64,000 nucleotides of DNA from Oscheius onirici (GCA_932521025.1 OW051471.1:9982001-10046000); one strand, 5' to 3'. Shown: positions 24,621 to 34,718, counted from the first letter of the stretch. The notes: generated by a model not told the origin, from the letters alone. Made by a program: numbers and translations.

Positions 24621-25125
24621 CTAATGGGAGGCAAAGCCAAATCCACCGATTTGTCGTAATAGTACTCAGCGTCTTTGTGTTTGGGACTCTTGGCTCTTAT
24701 ATGCTCGAGGATGGATTGAGCCACAAGCAAGTACTGAACTTCCATTGCAGAGAAGGACAGAGCTCGAGTCTTTCGGATCTCTTTAGCCACATCCACCAGA
24801 CGAGTCTTGACTCCTTTGAAGAGTCGCGCTAAAACGATGTCGATGGCCGCAAAGCACGGAGCGCGGTTGATTCCTTCGGAGCAGATGACAGTCAGTGGAC
24901 CAGGTTCACCCATTTTGAGAGAGTTTCTTAGTCGAAGGACAGATCGAGGCGTTGTGATACTGTTGGCTTCCCAAGTCGTATAGTGATGGATTGTTGTGAT
25001 GATGCTGTTGCTGCATCCTTTTGGAAGAACCTCCAAAGTGTAAATGTTGGTGGCTTCTTTAGTTTCGACCTTCTTGTTGTTGATGAACATCTTTCCGTAG
25101 TACTTGTACTCTCCAGTAGATTGAC

Positions 25126-25143
25126 TTAGGCTTAGGCTTAGGC
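25126..25143 (+). repeat. Interstitial telomeric repeat, (TTAGGC)3
   Basis: Three exact units of the nematode telomere hexamer, in the + orientation. They lie at the exact point where the minus-strand phosphatase gene lacks about 50 codons, and they encode Leu-Ser repeats in that frame. Confidence 0.85.
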
Positions 25144-25839
25144 TGTTCTGAAGTGGAGCTTATGTCAAGATGTAGTCGCGGTCTTCTTTCTCGTACACCA
25201 TCTTGTTAGCATGGATAAAGTCACATCCAGGTTCCGATGGCTCGCCCACTTTGATTCTTGTCGCATCGTAACAGGGAACGTGTTCGTATCGTTTGCGCTG
25301 TTTGAACTGATAACAGTCCTTGTGCTTGTCTCCTTCCGGCATCATATCCTGAAGTGTCTTGAACTCTTCTCGAACTGTGGCAAGAACGTGGTAATCAACA
25401 AAGTCCTGACAGGCTGCTTCTACTTCTGGCGAAATCCTCTCTTTCTGACCTGATAGTCTGCTGGCTCGAGTGGCCTTCTTAAGCACACTGTCCTCTTCAG
25501 TAACAGCTGCCGGAACTTTTCTTCGAGGTAGTTTTGGAACTTTGCTGATCTCGTCCTTCGTCTCGCCGTTCTGGCTTCGTCGAGTAGGTCTCTTCGTTCG
25601 CTTCTTCCTACCAGACGCGCCTCCAGCTGCCATCGTTTTCCGCCGAAAGTGCGCTCGTTCCGCAGTTATATAGAAAGTTTTGCTGTGTTTTTATATCAAC
25701 GTTATTTTGTAGAAGAAAAACGTAAGTTTGAAAGAGACTATCGTTCTTCAAAATAACAGCTGAGGTGTTATCTATGAGCTGCAAACTGTTTGATTTGGCG
25801 CAAACAGCTTGATAAGTCGACTACGTATTGCTCTCTCTA

Positions 25840-27487
25840 ATGATAAAAACTGAACCGGAGGACGTGGTTTTGCCCACAAACCATCCACATCCGTAAGCTA
25901 GAGGTACTCTTGAGTCAAGCCGTATTCAGAGAGCCACTCACTCCACAACAAACTCCAACGTCATCACAAAAGAGGTGAATGCATCAAGTTCCAGAGTCAG
26001 AGATTAACTCATTTTACAGTCATGAGACCATCAGAACATTGGTATTCTTTCACGTCAAGGCAACAAACTTCTTCTCAACAAATACGAATGATTTCGCTCA
26101 GTTAAGGACGAGTCGTGATCCAAAAGTTTTCAAACAAGCTTTGAAAAACAATACTTTGAAATGTAGCTCTTTTTCTAAACATATCTATGAGATTTAGGCA
26201 CTCCTCAAAACTGTCCAAAGCTGACAGAAATATCGTTTGTAGCAATTCCTCGGGAAGTTTTCGAAAGGTCTATTGGACAAATGCGAGAGATGTTCTGTCT
26301 CAACGTATGAGCGCTGTTGTTCTGAATCAAACCTTGTAGGCGTCGTCTCTTCTTCTCGACCATCACTCTACGAAATTGACTCTTCAGTTCAACCACGGAA
26401 TAACCGAAGAACAGGCAACCCGGGACTACCATGAACGAGGAGAGGAGTGTCCACTGAGTATGTCAAGAACCAGTTTACTCAAACCTGAAAGGTTTTCAGA
26501 AAGAGTCTGCTATGCAAATCGAGTGTTTGATTCGCAGCTGAGAAAGACGTTCCGCGATCAGTTCGACTTAATCAAAATCTTTTTGGATTCGTTGGTTAAA
26601 CCAGCTTGTCTCGGTTGGTGTTATGATCGGATGGAAACTCTCTTACAGTATCCCACAGCGGAATCAGTTACAGTTATCCAATACTTTATGGAGAACTGCT
26701 GCAAAATAATCTGGCTCCTGAAAGTCGTATTTTTCCAGACGTAAGTTTCAAAACCAGTCCTGCGGTTCAAAAGAAACAGATTTTATTTGTGGACTCTTTA
26801 TTCGCCTTCAACAACCTCGAGGATAGATTTTTGGCTAAAGTGAACCGAATACTGGGGGAAAAATATTCCTCTCCCAACATAGTCAAACATCCTTGGCAGT
26901 TTCTAAAAGACGAAGGAGCTCCTGTCGCAGCACTCAAACGAATCGGTCCGGAAAGATTTGTGTAAAGAGCGTTCAATACTTCACCGATCTTTAGCAAAAC
27001 TGTCAATGAGCCTTGGAAATTGTCACACGGTCAAATTCTTAACTGTAAACTTGCTCACCTATATCAAGGGGTTCGGTATTGATTGCCACTTAGAATTTGA
27101 GTTTTTTAGATCATTGGCGAAATTCTGAAAGACAGATATGCCGAGGAGAACAGTCTTGCACTGATGATGGTTTCTCTTTCATACGGGCCAGAGTTCTTAG
27201 AGTACTTGGGAACAGTTGCGACTTTTCTTCCTTTTTGACCGTCCAGTATTACTCTTGCTTGTTTGAACGTTGATATGGTGTCAAGTCGTTTCCAAGGTGG
27301 TAAACTAATCAAATATTTGAAATTCCACATCACACCATCAATAACGACCAGAGAAATCTCTCTTCTACTAAAGCGCAATGGTATCTGTGGTGGACTCTGT
27401 ATATGTTTGTCCGAGGCCACGAACAAGTTAGCTTTTCTTAGGATTAGATTGTTAGTTTTGAACTTCGAGTGGGAACGAGAAATCTAA
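25840..27487 (+). CDS. Unrecognised conserved-looking protein with very short introns
   Basis: From ATG at 25840 the frame can be followed across about nine introns of 33-45 nt, for example 25893-25929 (37), 25975-26019 (45), and a 33-nt one starting in GTAAAG after RIGPERFV. Each junction restores an otherwise closed frame. The N-terminus, MIKTEPEDVVLP, is acidic, Pro-rich and holds a SUMO-consensus IKTE. Then come about 350 residues of helix-like sequence: VFKQALKNN, PREVFERSIGQMREMF, RKTFRDQFDLIKIFLDSLV, GISYSYPILYGELLQ, ILFVDSLFAFNNLEDRFLAK, HPWQFLKDEGAPVAALKRIG, and GIIGEILKDRYAEENSLALM. The last part (to TAA at 27487) is the least certain. I do not recognise the family; an all-helical scaffold or regulatory subunit is a guess. 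It is divergent from the phosphatase pseudogene, with 206 nt between the two ATGs, and sits inside the tandem array. Confidence 0.6.
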
Positions 27488-28248
27488 TGCTTGGACAACA
27501 TTCTTCGAAATCCTGAGCGCCGCAGGCGCCAGGGCGGCGACAGCCGTCGTAGACGGCTGGTCCTCTCTTATTAAAACGCTAAGGTCGCCCGAAGTGTATT
27601 TCGAACTTTTCAACCCCTTTGCATTGTCCAAATGCGAATCTGAGGGCAATTGTTTTAGCGAAATTTTGTGAGGAATCCGGCTACCATGTCTGTTTTTCGA
27701 AATAATCCCCCTTTCACTGTTTTCCTTTCACTGTCCTAAAATGGGAAAAGATGGCCTGCTGCAAGGATTACGGTTTTGGAATATGCGGGATTTTGAATTT
27801 TTTTCTGGAACAAGTTATAGCAGGCTTGTTGATTCTGGATTGTTGCGCTGCGGTCTGAGCTGCGCTGCGCCGCGGCCAGGTTGGACTTTGCGGCGGGCTA
27901 AAAAAATTCATTTCGCATTTTCTTCTGATTTTTTTGTTTCCAAATACGGCCCCCGATTAGATTTTGTTTTGCCAACAGAAAAATTGGAAGAAAATCGAAA
28001 ACAGACGACAAAAATATAAGAAAATGCGGATTTTTGACGAAATTCGGTAAAAATAGCAGTTTTCTTCTATTTTCATTGTCAGTTTAGGAGTTTACTAAAG
28101 GCTTACTATAGAATTTTTCGTGGCGGAACCGAGCGCACCAGTCCATTAAATTTTTTTGCTTCTTTTCTGTTTTTTTCTCCGTTATATTGTCTTGCAAACA
28201 CGGGTATGTGTATTTTCATCCTCCAGAAGCAAAAAGTAACAAAAAAAA
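27488..28248. other. Intergenic with AT-rich filler, no gene seen
   Basis: Contains a short GC-rich patch at about 27510-27560 (GCGCCGCAGGCGCC palindrome) and another near 27840-27900, but no readable gene. The remainder up to paralogue D is the SINE pair and its flanks. Confidence 0.4.
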
Positions 28249-28362
28249 GTGAAATTTCACGTTGGAACGACCCGGGTTCGACTCCGCCGAGAGGAAATCT
28301 TTTTGTTTTTTAACAGTAGCATTTTACTGGGCTAAATATCACCCCTGTAAAATATCAGCTCG
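28249..28362 (+). repeat. tRNA-derived SINE, copy on + strand
   Basis: 114 nt that match the reverse complement of 28477-28590 closely. Holds B box GGTTCGACTCC (28275-28285) and a body ending GTAAAATATCAGCTC. The A-box end is missing in this copy. Confidence 0.7.
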
Positions 28363-28476
28363 ATTGGATCGCTAGTTTTCTCAAAAAATCAAGTTCGAGC
28401 TCAAAAAAATCACCATGAGAGGAGTACATGGTGCAATATTTGAATTCAAAATCGCTCCCTAGCCTTTATTTCAAAC

Positions 28477-28606
28477 GGAGCTGATATTTTACAGGGGTGA
28501 TATTTAGACCAGTAAAAAGCTACCGTTAAAAAACAAAAAGATTTCCTCTCGACGGACTCGAACCCTGGTCGTTCCAGCGTGAAATTTCACAAGCCCACTA
28601 CACCAA
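28477..28606 (-). repeat. tRNA-derived SINE, copy on - strand with A and B boxes
   Basis: Read on the minus strand it starts TGGTGTAGTGG (A box, 28595-28605) and has B box GGTTCGAGTCC (28554-28564) at tRNA-like spacing, followed by a non-tRNA body shared with 28249-28362. This is the layout of a tRNA-headed SINE. The two copies face each other across about 115 nt, forming an inverted repeat. The body-end words are identical in the two copies. Confidence 0.7.
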
Positions 28607-28884
28607 AAATGCGAAAACTTGAAAGTCGAATAACTTTTTGTGCGAAAGAGTAAAATACGTTTTTCAAAAAAAGAAAGATGCGTCGATTTGCGATTTGTCC
28701 TTTTCACAGCTGTACTTCGATTCAAATAAAAGTTTTTCGGTTTCATGGGTAGAGTTCCAGTAGGAAGTCATAGTCGCCCAAATCATATGAAACATGTGAC
28801 AAGCTTTTCAAGAGCTAAAATTCCACGAAATTCTTATTTTATACGTCATCTCTTTCCTCACATCGGCTGATTCATAGCTGTTGA

Positions 28885-28893
28885 CTGATAAGA
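28885..28893 (+). promoter_or_regulatory. GATA-factor site upstream of paralogue D
   Basis: CTGATAAGA, 29 nt before the ATG at 28923; same word and similar spacing as at paralogues B, E, F, H and I. Confidence 0.6.
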
Positions 28894-28922
28894 GCACTCT
28901 GCTCGCCTTTTCGTCGCACAAT

Positions 28923-30198
28923 ATGGGCAACAAGACGAGTTGCATTGCTAGACAAGAACCCAAAAAAGTGTTGATTGATCTGCTCAACTTTCCAGATTAT
29001 TTTCTCCTCTCTGTTTTATCAAAGGTGCGATTTTTTGCTGTATTTAACAGAAGATTATTCAGACAACTTCTGTATCGTTTGCTCGCTTATTCCGATCAAA
29101 CAAAATCATACATCAGTTTTTAATCAAAAACAGGAATAAAATAAGTATTCATGCTGGCGAACAGTGGTCTTTCGAAGATTGGTATTTTAAGTACAAGATG
29201 GTAGTTAGGGTGGTGAATACTGCGATTTTTAATTTTCCGTACGAGGATCGTCGTAAAGCGAAGTTACCGTTGTGTGACATAGACTTCTTTTATTTCGACC
29301 GATTGCACATTGTACGTTTGCACATAAAAGAAACATGATTTTTTAGAGCCAAGTTCACTATGCCGGACAGTTTGAAGAAGCCATGGTTCCTAAAGCGAAA
29401 TTTTGTCAGATTTATGGATTCACTGACTGGCGCGAGTACTATTACGATCTTCTACAAAAGTCGCGTGTCAAAAAGTTAAAGTTGACAGAAAATACGGTGA
29501 ATTGGAAAACTATCGACTTCGCTAGGTTATTGAGAATGAAAATAGTTCGTTTTTTTGTGAGCATGCAGCTGATATTTCGTTTAAAATGTTCTCCACGAAT
29601 TCAGCTTCGCAAAAGAAAAAGACGAGCAGAAAGTGTATGATCTCATCAATGAGACGGCAACAGACTATCCCATACTAAAAATGTCTCTCGTTTTCGGATT
29701 GTCTGACTCTGACTTTGGTTTCCGCTTCATGCAGGTATACTCACTGATATTAGCGGTATTAAAGTTAGTTTAGCAAATAGTGACCGGAAAGTTCACAAAC
29801 TTGGAGGAGGTTGCATTTATTTTCGAGGAGTGGATAAAGGTCCGAGCGGTAACAGCAGGCATCCGTTCTCCGTGTATTTTCTACCGAGAGGGAATTCCAA
29901 CAGCATCTTCAAAACTTACTGTTTGGGTCGTTGATGTAAAAGGAGAAGATTTCATAATCGGCGAACTGCTGAGATTTCATCAAACAGAGACGCAAAAACT
30001 TATCATGACGAGTGATTTTGAAGCGTTTCTGTACTTCTATCTTCAGGTCTTACCCAGAAGCGGTAAGAGGTATTTGTTGAAACAATTAATGTCTTTTTAG
30101 TCTGGACACAGTTGAGAGAAATTTGGAAGAGAAAGGACTGGAAATACTGCAGATATGGGACATTTTTAACGGGAACATTGTTCCCGCTTTCAGAATAA
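28923..30198 (+). CDS. Paralogue D of the MGN tandem family, one splice site degraded
   Basis: Exon 1: MGNKTSCIARQEPKKV with LNFPDYFLLSVLSK. Exon 2: TTSVSFARLFRSNKIIHQFL, CDIDFFYFDRLHI. Exon 3: AMVPKAKFCQIYGFTDWREYYYDLLQKSRVKKLKL, IDFARLLRMK. Exon 4: the paralogues have TTTAG|GATGTT; here it is TTTAAAATGTT (near 29585), so the normal acceptor is gone. The nearest alternative, TTCAG at 29602-29606, shifts frame to a stop at 29638. The exon body (FAKEKDEQKVYDLINETATDYP) and exons 5-6 (IVTGKFTNLEEVAFIFEEW, SKLTVWVVDVKGEDFII, WTQLREIWKRKDWKY) are intact to TAA at 30198. It may be a fresh pseudogene or use an unusual splice. Confidence 0.6.
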
Positions 30199-30510
30199 AA
30201 AATTCCAATTTATTTTGCTAGTAGAAAGAAAAGTGAATTTATTCTGCGCATTGCTTGTAGATCATTATGTTTGCCTACACCGAGAGAACATTAAATTTTC
30301 GATTGGTTCATCTGTATCGAACCAAAACGAACTTTCATCATCCAACGAAAAAAAAAGTTTTCCAGAATATTCCATGTTTTTCTACTCGCCTACAGAGTTA
30401 TTCGTAGGCAGCCTTATGAAAAATATAAAATGGAAAATAGTGAGTGTCCGCTTCCTCCAATTCTGCCTTCAGTCATCTCTCTCCTCTTAGCTGCTGATTC
30501 ACAGCCGCTG

Positions 30511-30520
30511 GCTGATAAGA
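30511..30520 (+). promoter_or_regulatory. GATA-factor site upstream of paralogue E
   Basis: GCTGATAAGA, 31 nt before the ATG at 30552; the flanking word GCTGATAAGAACGC is shared with paralogue B. Confidence 0.6.
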
Positions 30521-30551
30521 ACGCATTTAGTCCGACTTTCTCTCAAATAAC

Positions 30552-31895
30552 ATGGGCAGCAAGCTCAATTGGCCCGCTAAACAACGTTCGAACAATGAAA
30601 AACGGTTCAAGAATGTCTTGTTTGATCTCCTCAACTTATCTGACCACATTCTTCTTTTTATATTGTTAAAGGTTAGTTCTCCTCGTACTTTTCAGTTTTA
30701 AACCCACTTTTAGACGGCTCCTCCGTCGTTTGTTCGCTTGATACGATCAGCTAAACTTGTCTATCTGTTTACAATCAAAAACAGAAAAAGAACAAGAATC
30801 CATCTTGGAAAACAGTGGTGCTATTTCCCAGAACAGGGCAATCTTAAAAGACTGATGATAATGGTCGATCATTCGGACAATAGTATTTTTAAAGATTTAC
30901 CCGAGGTTGACAAATGGAATCTGCGTGACGTAGACTTTTTTCACTTTGACCAACTACACTTGGTTGGCTGTCCGGCAAAGATTTACCTCAATTTTTTGCA
31001 GGATCAATGTTTACGAGTTTCCAAATATCTTGAAGAAGGAATGCTTCCAAAAGCTACATTTTGCAGTACTAATAGTTGGGCCGATGACTACTACGACATC
31101 TTACAATGGTCTAAGATCAAAAAGTTGACAGTCACGGCGGAAAACTGGAAGAGCATCGATTTTAAGCGACTGTACATGATGAAGCTGGTGAGTTATTGCA
31201 CTTTTTAGTTAGTGAGACTCCATCTAGAAAGCGATATCAACATGAAGCATTTTAGGATGTTCTGTGCGAATTCTGTTTCAATTCAAATCAAACTGGAGAA
31301 CTAGGCGTATACGATTATCTGGATGAAGTATCAAGAGACTACCAAAATTTAAAAATATCCTGTGAATTTAAGCTGTTTAAGCCAAGCTTTGGTGTTCGCT
31401 TTATAAAGGTAAACGCACATCTTTAACTTAGAAATCTTTTAGGAGATGATGGCTGGAAAATTTCCAAATTTAAAGAAAGTCTTATTTCGTTTTGGAGAAA
31501 GCAGAGAAGAGAGGATATCAGTCCATGATTTACTCCCTCGTATATCCGGTCCGTGCATTTCCAAAAATGATGGAAGTCGCAGTGATTATTGGACTCTGGA
31601 GTTGTGTGGCGTCACAGTGAACAGTCAAGATTTTGTAGTCTGCGACGAGCGTAAACATGCCATTCGCGGGCGATGGCAGAATCTCATAGTAACGAGTGAT
31701 ATCGACACTAAGCCTAAGCCTAAGCCTAAGCCTAAGCACTTTGCGGTATTTTGACCTGTATTTCCCTTCCAGAAACAGTATGATCCTTGTCGATAGTGCA
31801 AATATTTGTTTTCAGTATGGCCCGAGCTGCAAGATATTTGGGAGAGGAAGGCTTGGAAAACTCCAGGTCCACTTATTTGGAATAAACAACTTTAA
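30552..31895 (+). pseudogene. Paralogue E of the MGN tandem family, C-terminus replaced at a telomeric tract
   Basis: Exon 1: MGSKLNWPAKQRSNNEKRF, then VLFDLLNLSDHILLFILLK. Exon 2: SFVRLIRSAKLVYLF, RDVDFFHFDQLHL. Exon 3: EEGMLPKATFCSTNSWADDYYDILQWSKIKKLTV, NWKSIDF. Exon 4: DVLCEFCFNSNQ, FGVRFIK. Exon 5: MMAGKFPNLKKVLFRFGE, TLELCGVTVNSQDFVVC, QNLIVTSDIDT. At this point four and a half GCCTAA units encode Pro-Lys repeats, then HFAVF and a stop at about 31754. The segment that should read (F)E.LLYYHL..LPKTG is missing. The final exon (WPELQDIWERKAWKT.., to about 31895) survives but is out of reach. Exons 1 to 5 are undamaged, so a protein about 30 residues short could be made. Confidence 0.65.
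31709..31737 (-). repeat. Interstitial telomeric repeat, (TAAGCC)4.8
   Basis: Four full TAAGCC units and five bases of a fifth, i.e. TTAGGC units on the minus strand. They sit in the fifth exon of paralogue E exactly where about 20 family codons are lost. Confidence 0.9.
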
Positions 31896-32159
31896 CGATC
31901 TTCCTCAACTTCGGCTGCGTAAATATTTTTTAAGGCACCGCTGTTTTGTGCTGTCGGCTTAGAATAAAAGATATCTTCGGTCGATACTATCCGGTAGAAA
32001 AATAAAGGTAGATACAAGTAAAGATCTGCACCCAAAACTAAGAAAAATGAGTGATGCTTATTTCCGAATTCTATTTGTTAAACAAACAAAAATTGTAAGT
32101 ACCGATTAAGCTGATTAAATAGAGTTTTTTCCACACCCAAAACGATTCAGACCTGGTGA

Positions 32160-32168
32160 CTGATAAGA
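32160..32168 (+). promoter_or_regulatory. GATA-factor site upstream of paralogue F
   Basis: CTGATAAGA, 28 nt before the ATG at 32197. Confidence 0.6.
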
Positions 32169-32196
32169 TCTCTCCCCGTGCCTGTTTCCAAAGAAA

Positions 32197-32861
32197 ATGG
32201 GCAATATTCTTTTTCCGCCAGCTAAACAACGAACATATGACGTTTGGATTGATCTTTTGGGTTTACCTGACCATTTACTTATTCCTATCTTGATCAAGGT
32301 ATGTTTGTCTCACAACTTTTAGAAACAAGTTCTAGGTTGCGCCTATATCATAAAAGGTTGCGCCTATATCCTAAAATCATCAAAGAATTCATCGAGAAAA
32401 ACAGGAACAAATTTAGTATCCATGTTGGCGAAAAGTAGACTGCTATAGAACTTCAAGATACCACTAGTCATTTTGTGAAACAGGATCTTCCGTATACGAT
32501 GCTATACAATACAATCTGTACAAGGCTTCTCAAGGTCCCAAACTGCGTGATATGGACTTTTTCCATTTCGACCACATGCATTTGGTAGGTTCTTGTTAAT
32601 AAAAAGACACTTTTTTAGGATCAATGTTCGTATATTGAGGAACACATGCTTCCAAAAGCTATTTTCTGTGAAGTTCATGGTTGCACGACACTTTTACGAT
32701 GTTCTAGAAAGAGGCAAAATAAAAACGTTGCGGGTCAAAGCATCGATCGGGACGATGTAGCTTTGGAGAGGTTATCGAAAATGAAACTGGTGAGTATCTA
32801 ATCAGACTGGTTAGGTTTGAGAGAGAACGCGAGAAGAAAAGCTTGGAAGACGGCAATGTAG
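32197..32861 (+). pseudogene. Paralogue F of the MGN tandem family, internally deleted
   Basis: Exon 1 is good: MGNILFPPAKQRTYDVWIDLLGLPDHLLIPILIK. Exon 2 has lost its normal start to a 20-nt tandem duplication (GGTTGCGCCTATATC twice at about 32335-32372) and contains TAG after SIHVGEK. Then DMDFFHFDHMHL and, in exon 3, EEHMLPKAIFCEVHGC with a shifted frame further on. After LERLSKMKL the fourth and fifth exons are absent; a short remnant of the last exon (RRKAWKTAM, stop 32861) follows directly. Clear pseudogene despite its intact GATA site. Confidence 0.7.
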
Positions 32862-33223
32862 GAGTTCAAGAACGTGTTTCGCTTACTAGAAATAAAAGTT
32901 CGATATATTTGTTAGCTCAGAAAAAATGTTTTCTGTCGGGTGAAATGTTAATTTTTTCCCATTGTCTTGTCAAACAGCCGCTAACTGGATGATAGGAACT
33001 CTCTTTCGTCCTGCTGTGCAGACAATGTTCATCGGTATTTTCTCCTTTCTTCACCTTTTCGTTCCTTTCGTTTCGTTCTATATTTTCCGCCTTCGGTACG
33101 TGTCCCAGTACGTGATTGCGTACGCCCCACATTTCAGGGCGCTTTTCTCTATTTCTTCTACAATAATTCCTATTCCTAGTTTGTTCATTTAGTTCGAAAC
33201 ACAATACCCGACTCTGTATTCAA
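32862..33223. other. Spacer upstream of paralogue G
   Basis: AT- and pyrimidine-rich. A GGATGATAGGAA word lies about 230 nt before the paralogue G ATG, but the close CTGATAAGA of the sister genes is missing. Open frames on both strands here show no domain. Confidence 0.4.
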
Positions 33224-34464
33224 ATGGGCAACAAACTCGACCGTCACGTCGGAAATTGTCCTGACAAAGTTTGGATTTCTCATCTCGATCTCCCAGATCA
33301 TATTGTTTTCTCCATTTTGGCGAAGGTATGTATTACCCTTTCTTTTAAATTTCATTTAGACAGTTCCCGGATCGTTTGTATACCTTTTACGATCAAATAA
33401 AAACATTAATCAGTTCATCTACAAAAGAAGGAAGAACTTCAACATTTACGTCCGCAACTTCATCTCCATCCACTATGATAATGCCAAACTGGATATTGAA
33501 GTGTCTCAACGTAATGGCGTGGGTTCAAATGAGGCATACAAACCACTAGCTATACCCAGTTTCTACGACATTGAATATTTCCATTTTGATCAATTGCGTG
33601 GGGTAATTGTCAGTGCAAAAATATATATTTTTCCATTTTAGCTTTTGGGGGATTCTGAAGAACTCCCGATTCCGAAGGCTACATTTTGCAAAATCACTGG
33701 CTGGAACTATAAGTATTTTAATGCTCTTCAAAGACGTGGGATCAAAAAAACGATACTCTGTAACTATATAACAAACGAACAACTTATCGATTTTGATCGG
33801 TTATCCAAGATGAATATGGTGGGTTCTCGAAACTTTACATTGTCGTTATAGATCTCTAACAGCGTGTCAATTTTCTAAATAATTTGTTTGTAGGAAGTAC
33901 TGTACCATTTTGGCTTCTCAACATTCTTAGATGGAGAGCCGAAAATGCAGGCTATATTAAGCAACATCGCCACTGACAACCAATATCTGAAAATATCTTT
34001 CAGTTTCGGTTGGACTCTTCCAAACGAAGCGTTTGGCTTTTTGCAGGTAGATTAACTAATTCTTGTCATCATATTTCAGAGAATAATTGCTGGAGAATAT
34101 CCGAACATGAAGACGGCTAGTTTTTATTTGGGTGAACGCAACAGGATTGTCGTTGAGAACTTCCTGTGTGTTTCTTGCATCTTCTGCAGAGAGAAAGTCC
34201 CCACCTGTCCTGACGGATTGCTGCCTACACTGAAGTTATGGGCCCTACAAACAAACAGAGCAGATTTCATAATCTGCGAGTTGATTTTACAAGATAGCGG
34301 CCGAAAATTCATTATATCAAGGGATCTCGAAGTATTGCTGTATATCCACCTCGATGATTTTCCCAAAACTGGTATGTGTTGTTGTCTACGGGAATGTAAT
34401 TTTCTTAGTCTGTTCCGAATTGCGTGCTATTTGGGAGAGGAAAGAATGGAAAACGGAACTGTAG
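33224..34464 (+). CDS. Paralogue G of the MGN tandem family, intact (340 aa)
   Basis: Six exons (33224-33325, 33360-33602, 33642-33818, 33894-34046, 34080-34371, 34409-34464) total 1,023 nt with no stop. Residue 2 is Gly in MGNKLDRHVG, a good N-myristoylation context. An F-box-like segment follows: LDLPDHIVFSILAK at about 20-34, then SFVYLLRSNKNINQFI. Family blocks in order are YFHFDQL, PIPKATFCKITGWN, LQRRGIKKTI, IDFDRLSKMNM, FGFLQ, IIAGEYPNMKTASF, KLWALQTNRADFIICEL, FIISRDLEVLLYIHLDDFPKT and the tail ELRAIWERKEWKTEL. No transmembrane helix or signal peptide. The layout (short F-box-like start plus a longer divergent C-terminal part) resembles nematode F-box substrate adaptors, but I cannot place the C-terminal part in FTH or FBA families. 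Role unknown. It is the reference for the decayed paralogues. Confidence 0.75.
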
Positions 34465-34718
34465 GGAAGAGAAACACCAATATTTTCAAAGGAACAACTG
34501 CAATCCATTTATCAAAGTCTCGTCTTCTATCTTGTCGGGTAATAAACATTGAGCTATTTTTTGTTCGATGCCTGGTTATCAAGTATCCAAATTTGTTACT
34601 GACGGTCGCTGGATACGAACAACAGTTTATTGTAAAACCTACTGCGTTAAAAACAACGACTTGCATATTTGAGTAGTCAACTTTGACTACCCCATAGCAA
34701 TTACCAGAACCATGTTTT

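Larger units (their letters stand above)
24533..25633 (-). pseudogene. Protein tyrosine phosphatase, broken by a nonsense codon and an internal deletion
   Basis: From ATG at 25633 the frame reads a basic N-terminus (about 60 aa), then the PTP start: CQDFVDYHVLATVREEF, KDCYQFKQRKRYEHVPCYDATR, DFIHANKMV and DYILT. The next codon, normally Gln of the YILTQ motif, is TAA (25160-25162). APLQNS continues in the same frame, then three telomeric hexamers, then GEYKYYGKMFINNKK and the C-terminal half. About 50 residues of the usual core (the DFWxM region) are missing at the telomeric tract. The active-site loop keeps Cys and Arg with five residues between them (CSEGINR), but the preceding His is Ile. 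The WPD loop reads TTWEAN, without the catalytic Asp. The frame ends at 24533 after running through a tRNA-like repeat. It resembles the large nematode sperm-type PTP family. It is a pseudogene, or at best an inactive phosphatase. Confidence 0.75.
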
